Shown here: piece after piece, positions 1-9,071 of the stretch
How the letters are laid out: each line of letters opens with the position of its first letter
Numbering within the stretch: position 1 is the first letter of the stretch
Assembly: GCA_005888955.1 (NCBI GenBank)
Contig: VBCS01000189.1
Coordinates: forward strand, 763 to 10,319
Direction: 5' to 3'
DNA length: 9,557 nt
DNA from: Betaproteobacteria bacterium
GTDB taxonomy: Bacteria > Pseudomonadota > Gammaproteobacteria > Burkholderiales > Casimicrobiaceae
The notes under the pieces: generated by a model
What the model was told of the DNA's origin: nothing
The model's database searches: none
Seen by the model: the letters and a program-made list of their open reading frames with translations, nothing else
Program-made: the position numbers and the translations under genes

Positions 1-312
1 GGTGCCGCGATCATCGAGGCGCGCGGACTGTCTTCGGCCGCATCGGCCGCGAATGCGGCGATCGACCATGTTCGTGACTGGCTCGCCGGCAGCAACCGCG
101 AATGGGTGACGATGGGCGTGGCGTCCGACGGCAGCTACGGCATTCCGCAGGACGTGATGTACGGCGTTCCGGTTACGACCGCGAACGGCGAATACGAGCT
201 TGTGCAGGGGCTCGAGATCGACGCGTTCTCGCGCGAGAGGATGGACGCCACCCTCAAGGAGCTGGAGGAAGAGCGTGCCGGGGTGTCTTCGTTGCTGGGC
301 CAACGAACCTAA
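1..312 (+). CDS. mdh: Malate dehydrogenase, C-terminal part (cut by window start)
   Basis: This is the last ~103 residues of NAD-dependent malate dehydrogenase, the cytoplasmic TCA-cycle enzyme that interconverts malate and oxaloacetate. The reading frame is open from base 1 and ends at TAA 310-312. The recognisable end of the long (non-mitochondrial, beta/gamma-proteobacterial) Mdh family is present: a helix with SAASAANAAIDHVRDW, then the MGVASDGSYGIP segment, the YGVPVTT strand and the closing helix DAFSRERMDATLKELEEER. The catalytic His/Asp and NAD-binding Rossmann part lie outside the window. In context it supplies oxaloacetate, the co-substrate of PrpC downstream. It is separated from the prp genes by a large structured repeat rather than by a clean intergenic region, so co-transcription with them is uncertain. 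Family assignment is by recognition of the conserved C-terminus. Confidence 0.95.
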   Translation, partial: GAAIIEARGLSSAASAANAAIDHVRDWLAGSNREWVTMGVASDGSYGIPQDVMYGVPVTTANGEYELVQGLEIDAFSRERMDATLKELEEERAGVSSLLGQRT

Positions 313-343
313 GGAACCTCTAAATAAGTCCCACGCGGATTGC

Positions 344-447
344 GTTGCGGGCAAAATGCGGATGAATGCGAGGCGCGCGACGAAGGTCGTAGCTTGGGCT
401 ACGATGCCGAAGAGCGCGACGAAGCAGGCGCCGCATTTTGCCGCAAC
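344..447. repeat. First inverted-repeat unit of the composite element
   Basis: The arm at 344-361 (GTTGCGGGCAAAATGCGG) is the reverse complement of 431-447 (CCGCATTTTGCCGCAAC) apart from one extra G. The arms enclose 69 bases that hold a direct repeat of 11 bases (375-385, 414-424) and a central perfect 7-bp hairpin. No run of T follows the right arm, so it does not look like a canonical intrinsic terminator for mdh, although such a large structure could still slow or stop transcription. Confidence 0.8.
387..404. repeat. Perfect 7-bp hairpin with TTGG loop, inside first unit
   Basis: TCGTAGC (387-393) is followed by the loop TTGG and its exact reverse complement GCTACGA (398-404). It sits at the centre of the first unit, midway between the two copies of the 11-base direct repeat, giving the unit near-mirror organisation. 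Confidence 0.8.
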
Positions 448-454
448 CCGGAGG

Positions 455-556
455 GACGGGGCTTTTCGGGCGGTCTGCTTTGTCGCGAGGCTCGCCAATG
501 GGACCTGCCATTGGCGTCGCCTCGCTTCGCGCATCCCATCCCGAAAAGCCGCCGTC
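455..556. repeat. Second inverted-repeat unit of the composite element
   Basis: The outer arm at 455-470 (GACGGGGCTTTTCGGG) pairs with 540-556 (CCCGAAAAGCCGCCGTC) with one extra base. Inside, GCGAGGC (485-491) pairs with GCCTCGC (519-525), and GCCAATGG (494-501) pairs perfectly with CCATTGGC (508-515) around the loop GACCTG. These stack into one long imperfect stem. The unit contains the only ATG in frame upstream of the conserved part of the CitE-like gene (498-500) and a GAGG motif (487-490), so it may affect that gene's translation. Confidence 0.8.
487..490 (+). promoter_or_regulatory. Candidate ribosome binding site for the CitE-like gene, within a stem
   Basis: GAGG lies 7 bases before the ATG at 498 and is the best Shine-Dalgarno-like sequence near any in-frame start of the downstream gene. 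Both it and the ATG are base-paired in the predicted inner stem of the second repeat unit (485-491 with 519-525; 494-501 with 508-515). This supports the 498 start only weakly, because the motif belongs to the repeat and not to conserved gene sequence. Confidence 0.35.
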
Positions 557-1580
557 GCAACCGTGCGGGACTTGGATCGGACGCCTGCATCCATCCGCCG
601 CGCTCTACGGCGCCGAGCGCGCGCTGCCGCCGTTGCCGCCTTGCGTCCACTACGCGGGCAGCGAGCGCTATATACGAAAGGCCTTGTCGCTGCAGCGCGA
701 GATGGGTCCGATCTTCGACATTGCCTGCGATTGCGAGGACGGCGCGCCCGTCGGCGAGGAGCGCGCGCACGCCAGGGCGATGGCGGCCTTGATCGCGGGC
801 AACGACAACGCTTTCGGGCGTGTCGGCGCGCGCATCCACGACGTGACGCATCACGCGTGGCGCAGCGAGCTCGACATCCTTGTTCGCGGCGCGGGCGCCC
901 GGCTCGCATTCCTGACGCTGCCCAAGGCAGAGTCGGTCGTCGACGTCGAGCGCTTCCTGCACGCCGTGCGCGAGGAAGCCCTGCGCGCCGGCGTGCACCG
1001 CACGATTCCCGTCTCGGTCATGATGGAGACGCCAGGCGCGGTGCACGACGCCTGGGCGATCGCCGCACTGCCGGGCGTCGCCAGCCTCGACTTCGGAACG
1101 CTCGACTTTGTCAGCGCACACCATGGCGCGGTTCCAGCAGCGGCGATGCAAAGCCCTGGCCAATTCGACCATCCGCTCGTCCGCCGCGCGAAATGCGAGG
1201 TCGCTGCCGCAGCGCTCGCGCATGCGGTCGTTCCCGCCCATGGCGTGACGCTCGCGCTCGAAGACCCGGACATCGTGTACGCCGACGCCATGCGTGCACG
1301 GAACGAATTCGGCTTCCTCCGGATGTGGAGCATTCACCCGGCGCAGATCGAGCCGATCGTGCGCGCGTTTCGCCCGGATGCGGTCGAAGTCGAAACCTCC
1401 GCCGCGGTGCTCGCCGCGGCCCAGGCGGCCGATTGGGCTCCGATCCGTCACGACGGCAAGCTCTACGACCGTGCGTCTTACCGCTACTGCTGGGACGTAC
1501 TGCAGCAGGCCCATGCCGCCGGCGCGGCGATCCCTGCCGCAGCAAGCGCGTTTTTTTCGCCGACCGAGCCGGCGCATTGA
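498..1580 (+). CDS. CitE-like acyl-CoA lyase (HpcH/HpaI aldolase superfamily)
   Basis: The predicted 360-aa product belongs to the CitE/malyl-CoA lyase-like group of the HpcH/HpaI aldolase superfamily, TIM-barrel, Mg-dependent C-C lyases acting on CoA thioesters. Visible family marks (numbered from ATG 498) are DCEDG (78-82), RVGARIH (108-114), LPKAES (141-146), the metal-ligand Glu177 in METPGAV, the second acidic residue Asp203 in FGTLDF, and SIHPAQI (278-284). The substrate is not readable from sequence; citryl-CoA, malyl-CoA or citramalyl-CoA are family possibilities. Recognisable homology starts only around HPSAALYG, residue 31. The first 30 residues are encoded by the upstream repeat and a short linker, so the true start is uncertain: ATG 498, TTG 438 or 480, or CTG 585 (331 aa, closest to the usual family length). 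The body shows no frameshift. It stops 17 bases before prpB and likely shares its transcript. Confidence 0.85.
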   Translation: MGPAIGVASLRASHPEKPPSQPCGTWIGRLHPSAALYGAERALPPLPPCVHYAGSERYIRKALSLQREMGPIFDIACDCEDGAPVGEERAHARAMAALIAGNDNAFGRVGARIHDVTHHAWRSELDILVRGAGARLAFLTLPKAESVVDVERFLHAVREEALRAGVHRTIPVSVMMETPGAVHDAWAIAALPGVASLDFGTLDFVSAHHGAVPAAAMQSPGQFDHPLVRRAKCEVAAAALAHAVVPAHGVTLALEDPDIVYADAMRARNEFGFLRMWSIHPAQIEPIVRAFRPDAVEVETSAAVLAAAQAADWAPIRHDGKLYDRASYRYCWDVLQQAHAAGAAIPAAASAFFSPTEPAH

Positions 1581-1597
1581 GCGAAGGTCGCGCGACG

Positions 1598-2485
1598 ATG
1601 ACTACACTTTCGTCCGGCGCCAAGTTCCGTGCCGCACTTGCGGCGGAGAACCCGCTCCAGGTGATCGGCGCGATCAACGCGTATACCGCACGCATGGCCG
1701 AGCGGACCGGCTTCAAGGCGCTGTACCTTTCAGGCGGCGGCGTGGCTGCGAATTCGCTGGGCATGCCCGATCTGGGAATCAGCGCGCTCGAGGACGTGCT
1801 CGTGGACGTGCGCCGAATCACCGAGGTCACGACGCTGCCTTTGCTGGTCGACATCGATACCGGCTGGGGCAGCGCGTTCAATATCGCGCGCACGATTCGC
1901 TCGATGATCAAGGCGGGCGCCGGTGCCGTGCATATGGAGGATCAGGTCGGCGCCAAGCGCTGCGGCCACCGGCCCGGCAAGGAAGTGGTCAGCCGGGACG
2001 AGATGGTCGATCGCATCAAGGCTGCGGTCGACGCGCGCTCCGATCCCGGATTCGTGATCATGGCCCGCACCGATGCCCTGGCGACCGAGGGGCTCGACGC
2101 CGCGATCGGTCGCGCCGTCGCTTACGTCGAAGCCGGCGCAGATATGATCTTCCCGGAAGCGATCACCGAGCTCGCGATGTATCGGAATTTCAAGGACGCG
2201 GTCAAAGTACCGATCCTCGCCAACATCACCGAATTCGGGCAGACCCCTCTGTTCACCACCGGCGAGCTCGCCTCCGCCGGCGTCGACATGGCCCTCTACT
2301 GTTGCGCCGCGTATCGGGCGATGAACAAGGCCGCGCTCGACGTTTATCGCGCCATCCGCCGCGACGGCACGCAGAAGAACGTGCTCGATGCCATGCAGAC
2401 CCGGGCCGAGCTCTACGACATGCTCGACTACCATGCTTACGAGGAGAAGCTCGACGCGCTGTTCACAAGGAAGAACGATGGCTGA
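1598..2485 (+). CDS. prpB: 2-methylisocitrate lyase
   Basis: PrpB catalyses the last step of the methylcitrate cycle in the cytoplasm, splitting 2-methylisocitrate into pyruvate and succinate. The 295-aa product has the length of known PrpB proteins and the isocitrate lyase/PEP mutase fold signatures: SGGGVA (45-50), the Mg-binding VDIDTGWG with Asp85 and Asp87, HMEDQ (112-116), the active-site loop KRCGHRPGK with catalytic Cys122, and MARTDA with Arg157. The KRCGHRP loop and short length separate it from true isocitrate lyase (AceA) and from phosphonopyruvate enzymes. ATG 1598 is chosen because MTTLSSGAKFRAALAAENPL matches the family N-terminus, and a GAAGG-like site lies about 10 bases upstream. 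Its last 8 bases overlap prpC, which implies coupled translation. All key residues are present, so it should be active. Confidence 0.96.
   Translation: MTTLSSGAKFRAALAAENPLQVIGAINAYTARMAERTGFKALYLSGGGVAANSLGMPDLGISALEDVLVDVRRITEVTTLPLLVDIDTGWGSAFNIARTIRSMIKAGAGAVHMEDQVGAKRCGHRPGKEVVSRDEMVDRIKAAVDARSDPGFVIMARTDALATEGLDAAIGRAVAYVEAGADMIFPEAITELAMYRNFKDAVKVPILANITEFGQTPLFTTGELASAGVDMALYCCAAYRAMNKAALDVYRAIRRDGTQKNVLDAMQTRAELYDMLDYHAYEEKLDALFTRKNDG
2467..2473 (+). promoter_or_regulatory. Ribosome binding site for prpC inside the end of prpB
   Basis: AAGGAAG lies 4 bases before the ATG at 2478, within the last codons of prpB. It fixes the prpC start at 2478 even though the frame stays open further upstream, and shows that prpC can be initiated independently although its start overlaps the prpB stop by 8 bases. 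Confidence 0.7.
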
Positions 2486-3653
2486 GATAAGCACGACCCA
2501 CGCGACGCCGGACGCGGTTGTCCCGAAACCGAAGAAGTCGGTCGCCCTCTCCGGCGTGGTCGCCGGCAATACCGCGCTGTGCACCGTGGGCCGCACCGGC
2601 AACGATCTGCACTACCGCGGTTACGATATCCTCGACATCGCCGACTCCTGCGAATTCGAGGAAATCGCATACCTGCTCGTGCACGGCAAGCTGCCGACCG
2701 GGGCCGAGCTCTCCGCGTACAAGGCCAAGCTGCGGGCTCTGCGGGGCGTCCCCGAGCCGGTGCGCGAGATCCTCGAGCGCATTCCCGCAGCGGCGCACCC
2801 CATGGACGTCATGCGCACCGCGGTCTCGGCGCTGGGCACGGTGCTGCCCGAGAGGGACGATCACGGCGTCGCCGGCGCGCGCGACATCGCCGACCGGCTG
2901 ATGGCCTCTCTCGGGTCGATGCTGCTGTACTGGTATCACTGGAGCCACAACGGCAAGCGCATCGAGGTCGAAACCCACGACGACACGATCGGCGGCCATT
3001 TCCTGCATCTGCTGCACGGCAAGGCGCCGTCGACGCTGTGGGTGCGCGCGATGCACACGTCGCTCAACCTCTATGCCGAGCACGAATTCAACGCGTCGAC
3101 GTTCACCGCCCGCGTCATCGCGGGCACCGGCTCGGACATGTATTCGGCGATCGCCGGCGCGATCGGCGCATTGCGGGGACCCAAGCACGGCGGCGCGAAC
3201 GAGTTCTCGTTCGAGACTCAACACCGTTACGATAACCCCGACGAGGCCGAAGCCGACGTGCGCCGCCGCGTCGAGAACAAGGAAGTGATCATCGGCTTCG
3301 GGCATCCCGTCTACACCATCGCCGATCCGCGCAACCAGATCATCAAGGACGTCGCGCGCCGGCTGTCGCACGACGCCGGCAACACCAAGACGTTCGCGAT
3401 CGCCGAGCGGCTGGAGAGCGTGATGTGGGACGCGAAGAAGATGTTTCCGAATCTCGACTGGTTCTCCGCGGTGAGTTACCACATGATGGGCGTGCCCACC
3501 GCCATGTTCACGCCGCTGTTCGTCATCTCGCGCACGTCGGGATGGTCGGCCCACGTGATCGAGCAGCGGATAGACGGCAAGATCATCCGCCCTTCCGCCC
3601 ACTATATCGGGCCGGAAGATCAACCCTTCGTTCCGCTCGCGCAGCGCCGATGA
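2478..3653 (+). CDS. prpC: 2-methylcitrate synthase
   Basis: PrpC condenses propionyl-CoA with oxaloacetate to give 2-methylcitrate, the entry reaction of the methylcitrate cycle. The 391-aa product is a short (type I-like) citrate synthase with the expected catalytic triad: His237 in GPKHGGANE, His276 in GFGHPVY, and Asp327 in NLDWFS. GLSGVVAGNTA-like residues (SGVVAGNTALCTVG, 25-38) and LHYRGYDI (44-51) are typical of PrpC rather than of the longer, NADH-sensitive GltA proteins, and its place between prpB and prpD supports that reading. Some enzymes of this group also accept acetyl-CoA, so a minor citrate synthase activity is possible. The start at 2478 follows a good ribosome binding site; the ~20 residues before the conserved core are a polar leader. 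The stop overlaps the next gene's ATG (ATGA at 3650-3653). Confidence 0.95.
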   Translation: MAEISTTHATPDAVVPKPKKSVALSGVVAGNTALCTVGRTGNDLHYRGYDILDIADSCEFEEIAYLLVHGKLPTGAELSAYKAKLRALRGVPEPVREILERIPAAAHPMDVMRTAVSALGTVLPERDDHGVAGARDIADRLMASLGSMLLYWYHWSHNGKRIEVETHDDTIGGHFLHLLHGKAPSTLWVRAMHTSLNLYAEHEFNASTFTARVIAGTGSDMYSAIAGAIGALRGPKHGGANEFSFETQHRYDNPDEAEADVRRRVENKEVIIGFGHPVYTIADPRNQIIKDVARRLSHDAGNTKTFAIAERLESVMWDAKKMFPNLDWFSAVSYHMMGVPTAMFTPLFVISRTSGWSAHVIEQRIDGKIIRPSAHYIGPEDQPFVPLAQRR

Positions 3654-4177
3654 AACGCCTCACGTTCATGCGCTTCCAGGTGCTGCTCGGTGTCGTCGGT
3701 CTGGCCGCGGCGCTCGTCGGCGCGCCCGTGTGGGCCGACGAGCAAAGCGAGCGCAACGCGGACGTGACTGCGGCGCAAGACGCGGCGACGCACTGGCTCG
3801 AGGCTCTCGACGCGGGGCGCACCGCGGAGAGCTGGAACGACACCGCCGCCGCGATGAAGGAGGGCCGCAATCAGCAGGATTGGACCCATGACGTCATCAC
3901 CGCGCGTGAGGCGCTGGGCAAGTCGGTGACGCGCGAGCTGCAGCGGGCCTCCTTTTCGACCACGGTCCGCGGTGCGCCTGAAGGCAAGTACGTGACCGTG
4001 GTTTATCTCACGAAGTTCGCACACGCGCCCTTGGTCAACGAGACGATCCTGGTGAAGCTCGAGGACAGCCACTGGCGGATCGCGGGTTACAGCATCGACC
4101 GGGCCCCCGAGCCGCCCGCGCCGCCCGCCCCTGAAGAGAAACCTGCCCCGAGCGGCGGCGCCAAGCCCAAGGGATGA
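3650..4177 (+). CDS. Exported DUF4019-family protein, function unknown
   Basis: The 175-aa product begins with a classical signal peptide: basic MKRLTFMR, a hydrophobic core (about 9-24) and a likely cleavage after VWA (residue 29, before DEQ). The mature part (about 39-149) resembles the DUF4019 family: a helix AAQDAATHWLEALDAG, a central helix with conserved Trp62 and Trp78, the segment REALG, and a beta-sheet ending in WRIAGYSI; I recognise this by pattern, not by search. The tail (153-175) is rich in Pro, Ala and Lys and probably disordered. There is no lipobox Cys, so it is expected to be soluble in the periplasm. It overlaps prpC and prpD by ATGA at both ends with no strong ribosome binding site, so its translation is probably coupled to theirs. 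A second Met at 3668 is a possible alternative start. How an exported protein serves this cytoplasmic pathway is unknown. Confidence 0.8.
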   Translation: MKRLTFMRFQVLLGVVGLAAALVGAPVWADEQSERNADVTAAQDAATHWLEALDAGRTAESWNDTAAAMKEGRNQQDWTHDVITAREALGKSVTRELQRASFSTTVRGAPEGKYVTVVYLTKFAHAPLVNETILVKLEDSHWRIAGYSIDRAPEPPAPPAPEEKPAPSGGAKPKG

Positions 4178-5622
4178 GTGTGGCAGCCTCGATCTCCAAC
4201 GTGCGTCCCGAGCCGGACAAGGTCCTGGTCGATATCGCCGACTACGTCGTCAAGTACAAGGTCACGAGCAAGGAAGCGTACGAGACGGCGCGGCACTGCC
4301 TGATCGACACGCTCGGTTGCGGGCTCGAAGCGCTGTCGTATCCGGCCTGCACCAAGCTGCTCGGACCGATCGTGCCGGGCACCGTCGTTCCCAACGGCGC
4401 CAAGGTACCCGGCACGCAGTTCCAGCTGGATCCGGTGCAGGCGGCGTTCAACATCGGCGCGACGATCCGCTGGCTCGATTTCAACGACACCTGGCTCGCC
4501 GCCGAATGGGGCCATCCGTCCGACAATCTCGGCGGCGTTCTCGCCACCGCCGACTGGCTTTCGCGCAACGCGGTCGCCGCGGGCAGGAGCCCGCTGCCGA
4601 TGCAGGCCGTGCTGACCGCGATGATCAAGGCGCACGAGATCCAGGGCATCATCGCGCTCGAGAACAGCTTCAACCGCGTGGGTCTGGACCACGTCGTACT
4701 GGTCAAGGTCGCCTCGACCGCGGTCGTCGCGCAACTCCTGGGGCTCACGCGCGACGAAATCATCGACGCCGTTTCACTCGCCTGGGTCGACGGACAGTCG
4801 CTGCGCACGTATCGGCACGCACCGAACACCGGCTCGCGCAAGAGCTGGGCGGCGGGCGATGCAACGGCACGCGCGGTTCGCCTCGCGCTCATGGTCGCCA
4901 AGGGTGAAATGGGCTACCCGTCGGTATTGACCGCGAAGACCTGGGGTTTCTACGATGTGCTGTTCAAGGGGAAGCCGTTCGCGTTCCAGCGGCCCTACGG
5001 CAGCTACGTCATGGAAAACGTCTTGTTCAAGATTTCATTTCCGGCGGAATTCCACGCCCAGACCGCAGTCGAATGTGCGATGGCTCTTCATCCCAAGGTC
5101 AGAGACCGGCTCGATGCGATACGCCGGATCACCATCCGCACCCACGAATCGGCGATTCGCATCATCGACAAGAAGGGCCCGCTCGCCAACCCCGCGGATC
5201 GCGACCATTGCATCCAGTACATGGTCGCGGTCCCCTTGATCTTCGGCCGTCTCACCGCCGCGGATTACGAGGATGGCGTCGCCGCCGACCCGCGAATCGA
5301 CGCGCTTCGCGCCAAGACGGTCTGCGTCGAGGACCGCGGCTTTTCCAAAGATTACCTCGACCCGGACAAGCGCTCGATCGCCAACGCGATCACCGTCGAG
5401 TTCGACGACGGCACGAAGCTCAAGGAAGTCGTCGTCGAGTATCCCATCGGACATCGCCGCCGGCGCAAGCAAGGCATCCCCGTGCTGATCGAGAAGTTCA
5501 GGACCAACCTGGCCCGCCGCTTTCCGGCGAAGCAGCAGCGCGCTATTCTCGACGTCGCGCTCGATGCGCGCCGGCTCGAAGCGACGCCGGCGCACGAATT
5601 CGTCGATCTTTTCGTCATCTGA
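4174..5622 (+). CDS. prpD: 2-methylcitrate dehydratase (MmgE/PrpD family)
   Basis: PrpD removes water from 2-methylcitrate to give 2-methyl-cis-aconitate, without an iron-sulfur cluster, in the cytoplasm. The 482-aa product is essentially the same length as the E. coli enzyme and matches the family along its whole length. Diagnostic segments include CLIDTLGCGLEAL (42-54), LLGPIVPGTVVPNG (62-75), LDFNDTWLAAEWGHPSDN (101-118), the HEIQG and NSFNRVGLDH region, AWVDGQSLRTYRHAPNTG, KSWAAGDAT, and near the C-terminus EYPIGH and the ending FVDLFVI. These are PrpD-specific rather than general MmgE/PrpD features. The start at 4174 gives the familiar leader with NVRPEPD at 9-15, and overlaps the DUF4019 stop by ATGA. 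No prpF or acnD is visible, so this cycle uses the PrpD route and needs a separate aconitase, probably the AcnA encoded two genes on. Confidence 0.96.
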   Translation: MSVAASISNVRPEPDKVLVDIADYVVKYKVTSKEAYETARHCLIDTLGCGLEALSYPACTKLLGPIVPGTVVPNGAKVPGTQFQLDPVQAAFNIGATIRWLDFNDTWLAAEWGHPSDNLGGVLATADWLSRNAVAAGRSPLPMQAVLTAMIKAHEIQGIIALENSFNRVGLDHVVLVKVASTAVVAQLLGLTRDEIIDAVSLAWVDGQSLRTYRHAPNTGSRKSWAAGDATARAVRLALMVAKGEMGYPSVLTAKTWGFYDVLFKGKPFAFQRPYGSYVMENVLFKISFPAEFHAQTAVECAMALHPKVRDRLDAIRRITIRTHESAIRIIDKKGPLANPADRDHCIQYMVAVPLIFGRLTAADYEDGVAADPRIDALRAKTVCVEDRGFSKDYLDPDKRSIANAITVEFDDGTKLKEVVVEYPIGHRRRRKQGIPVLIEKFRTNLARRFPAKQQRAILDVALDARRLEATPAHEFVDLFVI

Positions 5623-5637
5623 AGCCATCGTGTCAGT

Positions 5638-5642
5638 GGAGA
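5638..5642 (+). promoter_or_regulatory. Ribosome binding site for the DUF3617 gene
   Basis: GGAGA lies 5 bases before the ATG at 5648. It selects this start, which also gives a clean signal peptide, over the longer frame that is open into the end of prpD. Confidence 0.65.
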
Positions 5643-5647
5643 TTGCA

Positions 5648-6214
5648 ATGCGTCAAATTACCTTGTTGCTCGCTCTGATCCTCGGTGCCGGCCTGGCGCA
5701 GGCGCAGGATCTTCCGAAACGCAAGTCCGGGCTTTGGGAAATCAAGGTGCAAACCTTCCGGAAGGAAGGCGTGCGAACCATGCAGATGTGCGTTGATCCG
5801 AAAACCGACAACGCCGTCCGGCAGCTGGTCGAGGCGAGGCGTCACGAGAGCTGCAAAAAGGTGACGTTGCGGCGCGAGGGCGATAAGCAGCTCGTCGACG
5901 CGGAGTGCACACTCGGTGGGAGCCAAGCGACCGCGAAGACGCACGGGGTGATCACTGGCAGCTTCGACTCGGCATACAAGATCGAGAGCACCTCGACCTT
6001 CAACGAGCCCGTCCACGGCAAGTCCGAAGGCAGCACCGTGATTGAGGGGCGCTGGACCGGTCCCTGCCAGTCCGATCAGAAGCCCGGCGACGTCTTCCTG
6101 GCCAACGGAACGAAGTTTAATGTCAACGAGCCGAAGGACACCGGCCCGACGCCACCGCGGGGCGGGTCCTCCGCCCCAGAGCACAAACCGAAGATGCGCG
6201 TCCCGACCCAATAA
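5648..6214 (+). CDS. Exported DUF3617-family protein, function unknown
   Basis: The 188-aa product starts with a short signal peptide (MRQITLLLALILGAGLAQAQ, cleavage likely after AQA near residue 19). The mature protein fits the DUF3617 pattern: an early KSGLWEIKVQT (26-36), then Cys48, Cys69 and Cys87 spaced through a beta-rich middle, the segment GVITGSFDSAYKIES, and a closing GRWTGPC with Cys140. Four cysteines in an exported protein suggest two disulfide bonds. The last ~40 residues are Pro/Lys-rich and probably flexible. It lies 25 bases after prpD and 9 bases before acnA, so it is part of the same transcript. DUF3617 genes are common in proteobacteria without known function; this placement between PrpD and AcnA offers only a link by association to propionate or TCA metabolism. 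Family call is by recognition and moderately sure. Confidence 0.8.
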   Translation: MRQITLLLALILGAGLAQAQDLPKRKSGLWEIKVQTFRKEGVRTMQMCVDPKTDNAVRQLVEARRHESCKKVTLRREGDKQLVDAECTLGGSQATAKTHGVITGSFDSAYKIESTSTFNEPVHGKSEGSTVIEGRWTGPCQSDQKPGDVFLANGTKFNVNEPKDTGPTPPRGGSSAPEHKPKMRVPTQ

Positions 6215-6217
6215 GGA
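6213..6217 (+). promoter_or_regulatory. Ribosome binding site for acnA, overlapping the previous stop codon
   Basis: AAGGA lies 6 bases before the acnA ATG at 6224 and shares its first two bases with the TAA stop of the DUF3617 gene (6212-6214). Ribosomes ending on the upstream gene are therefore placed at the acnA start. Confidence 0.7.
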
Positions 6218-6223
6218 ACGACC

Positions 6224-9055
<2,832 letters not shown>

Positions 9056-9071
9056 CGACGGCTACGGGAAG

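Larger units (their letters stand above)
314..573. repeat. Composite nested inverted-repeat element (MITE/REP-like), non-coding
   Basis: This ~260-base block begins two bases after the mdh stop and is built almost wholly of inverted repeats. Near its ends, AAGTCCCACGCGG (326-338) and CCGTGCGGGACTT (561-573) are inverted copies matching at 11 of 13 positions. Inside are two successive cruciform-like units: 344-361 pairs with 431-447, and 455-470 pairs with 540-556; each encloses a smaller perfect hairpin (387-404 and 485-525). A direct repeat GCGCGACGAAG occurs at 375-385 and 414-424. The left flank GGAACCTCTAAATAAGTC (314-330 region) resembles the edge of short dispersed repeats I recall from GC-rich proteobacteria, but that cannot be checked here. 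No transposase is encoded. The small open frames through it are by-products of its composition. It is probably a non-autonomous dispersed element inserted between mdh and the CitE-like gene; an alternative is a locus-specific RNA leader. Confidence 0.75.

Noticed and set aside
375..424. Two copies of GCGCGACGAAG considered as the start of a CRISPR or tandem repeat array.
   Set aside because: There are only two short copies, placed symmetrically around a hairpin inside a larger palindrome; no regular spacers and no cas genes.
344..447. First repeat unit as an intrinsic terminator for mdh.
   Set aside because: The stem is long and interrupted by a 69-base interior and is not followed by a T-rich run. 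An effect on transcription is possible but it is not a canonical terminator.
668..681. CTATATACGAAAGG inside the CitE-like gene as a promoter -10 box or ribosome binding site.
   Set aside because: It encodes the conserved region just after HYAGSE in the correct frame, has no plausible -35 partner that I can see, and no sensible start follows in a different gene.
340..792. Possible small protein encoded by the repeat (frames beginning MRCGQNADECEARD or MRMNARRATK).
   Set aside because: The open frame follows from the palindromic composition, has no convincing ribosome binding site, and runs out of frame into the CitE-like gene. Similar peptides may be annotated wherever the repeat occurs, but that does not make them genes.
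399..1577. Long minus-strand open frame opposite the CitE-like gene.
   Set aside because: It mirrors a gene with clear family motifs on the plus strand. Composition is Arg/Ala/His-rich without recognisable domains, as expected for the antisense of high-GC coding sequence. The same holds for the long minus-strand frames at 1730-2602, 2463-3623, 5633-6769 and 7655-8779.
200..2485. A 761-aa open frame running through the repeat, the CitE-like gene out of frame, and into prpB.
   Set aside because: Only its last 295 residues, from ATG 1598, are real protein (PrpB). The rest is Arg/Ala-rich translation of a GC-rich gene in the wrong frame, overlapping the clear CitE-like coding frame.
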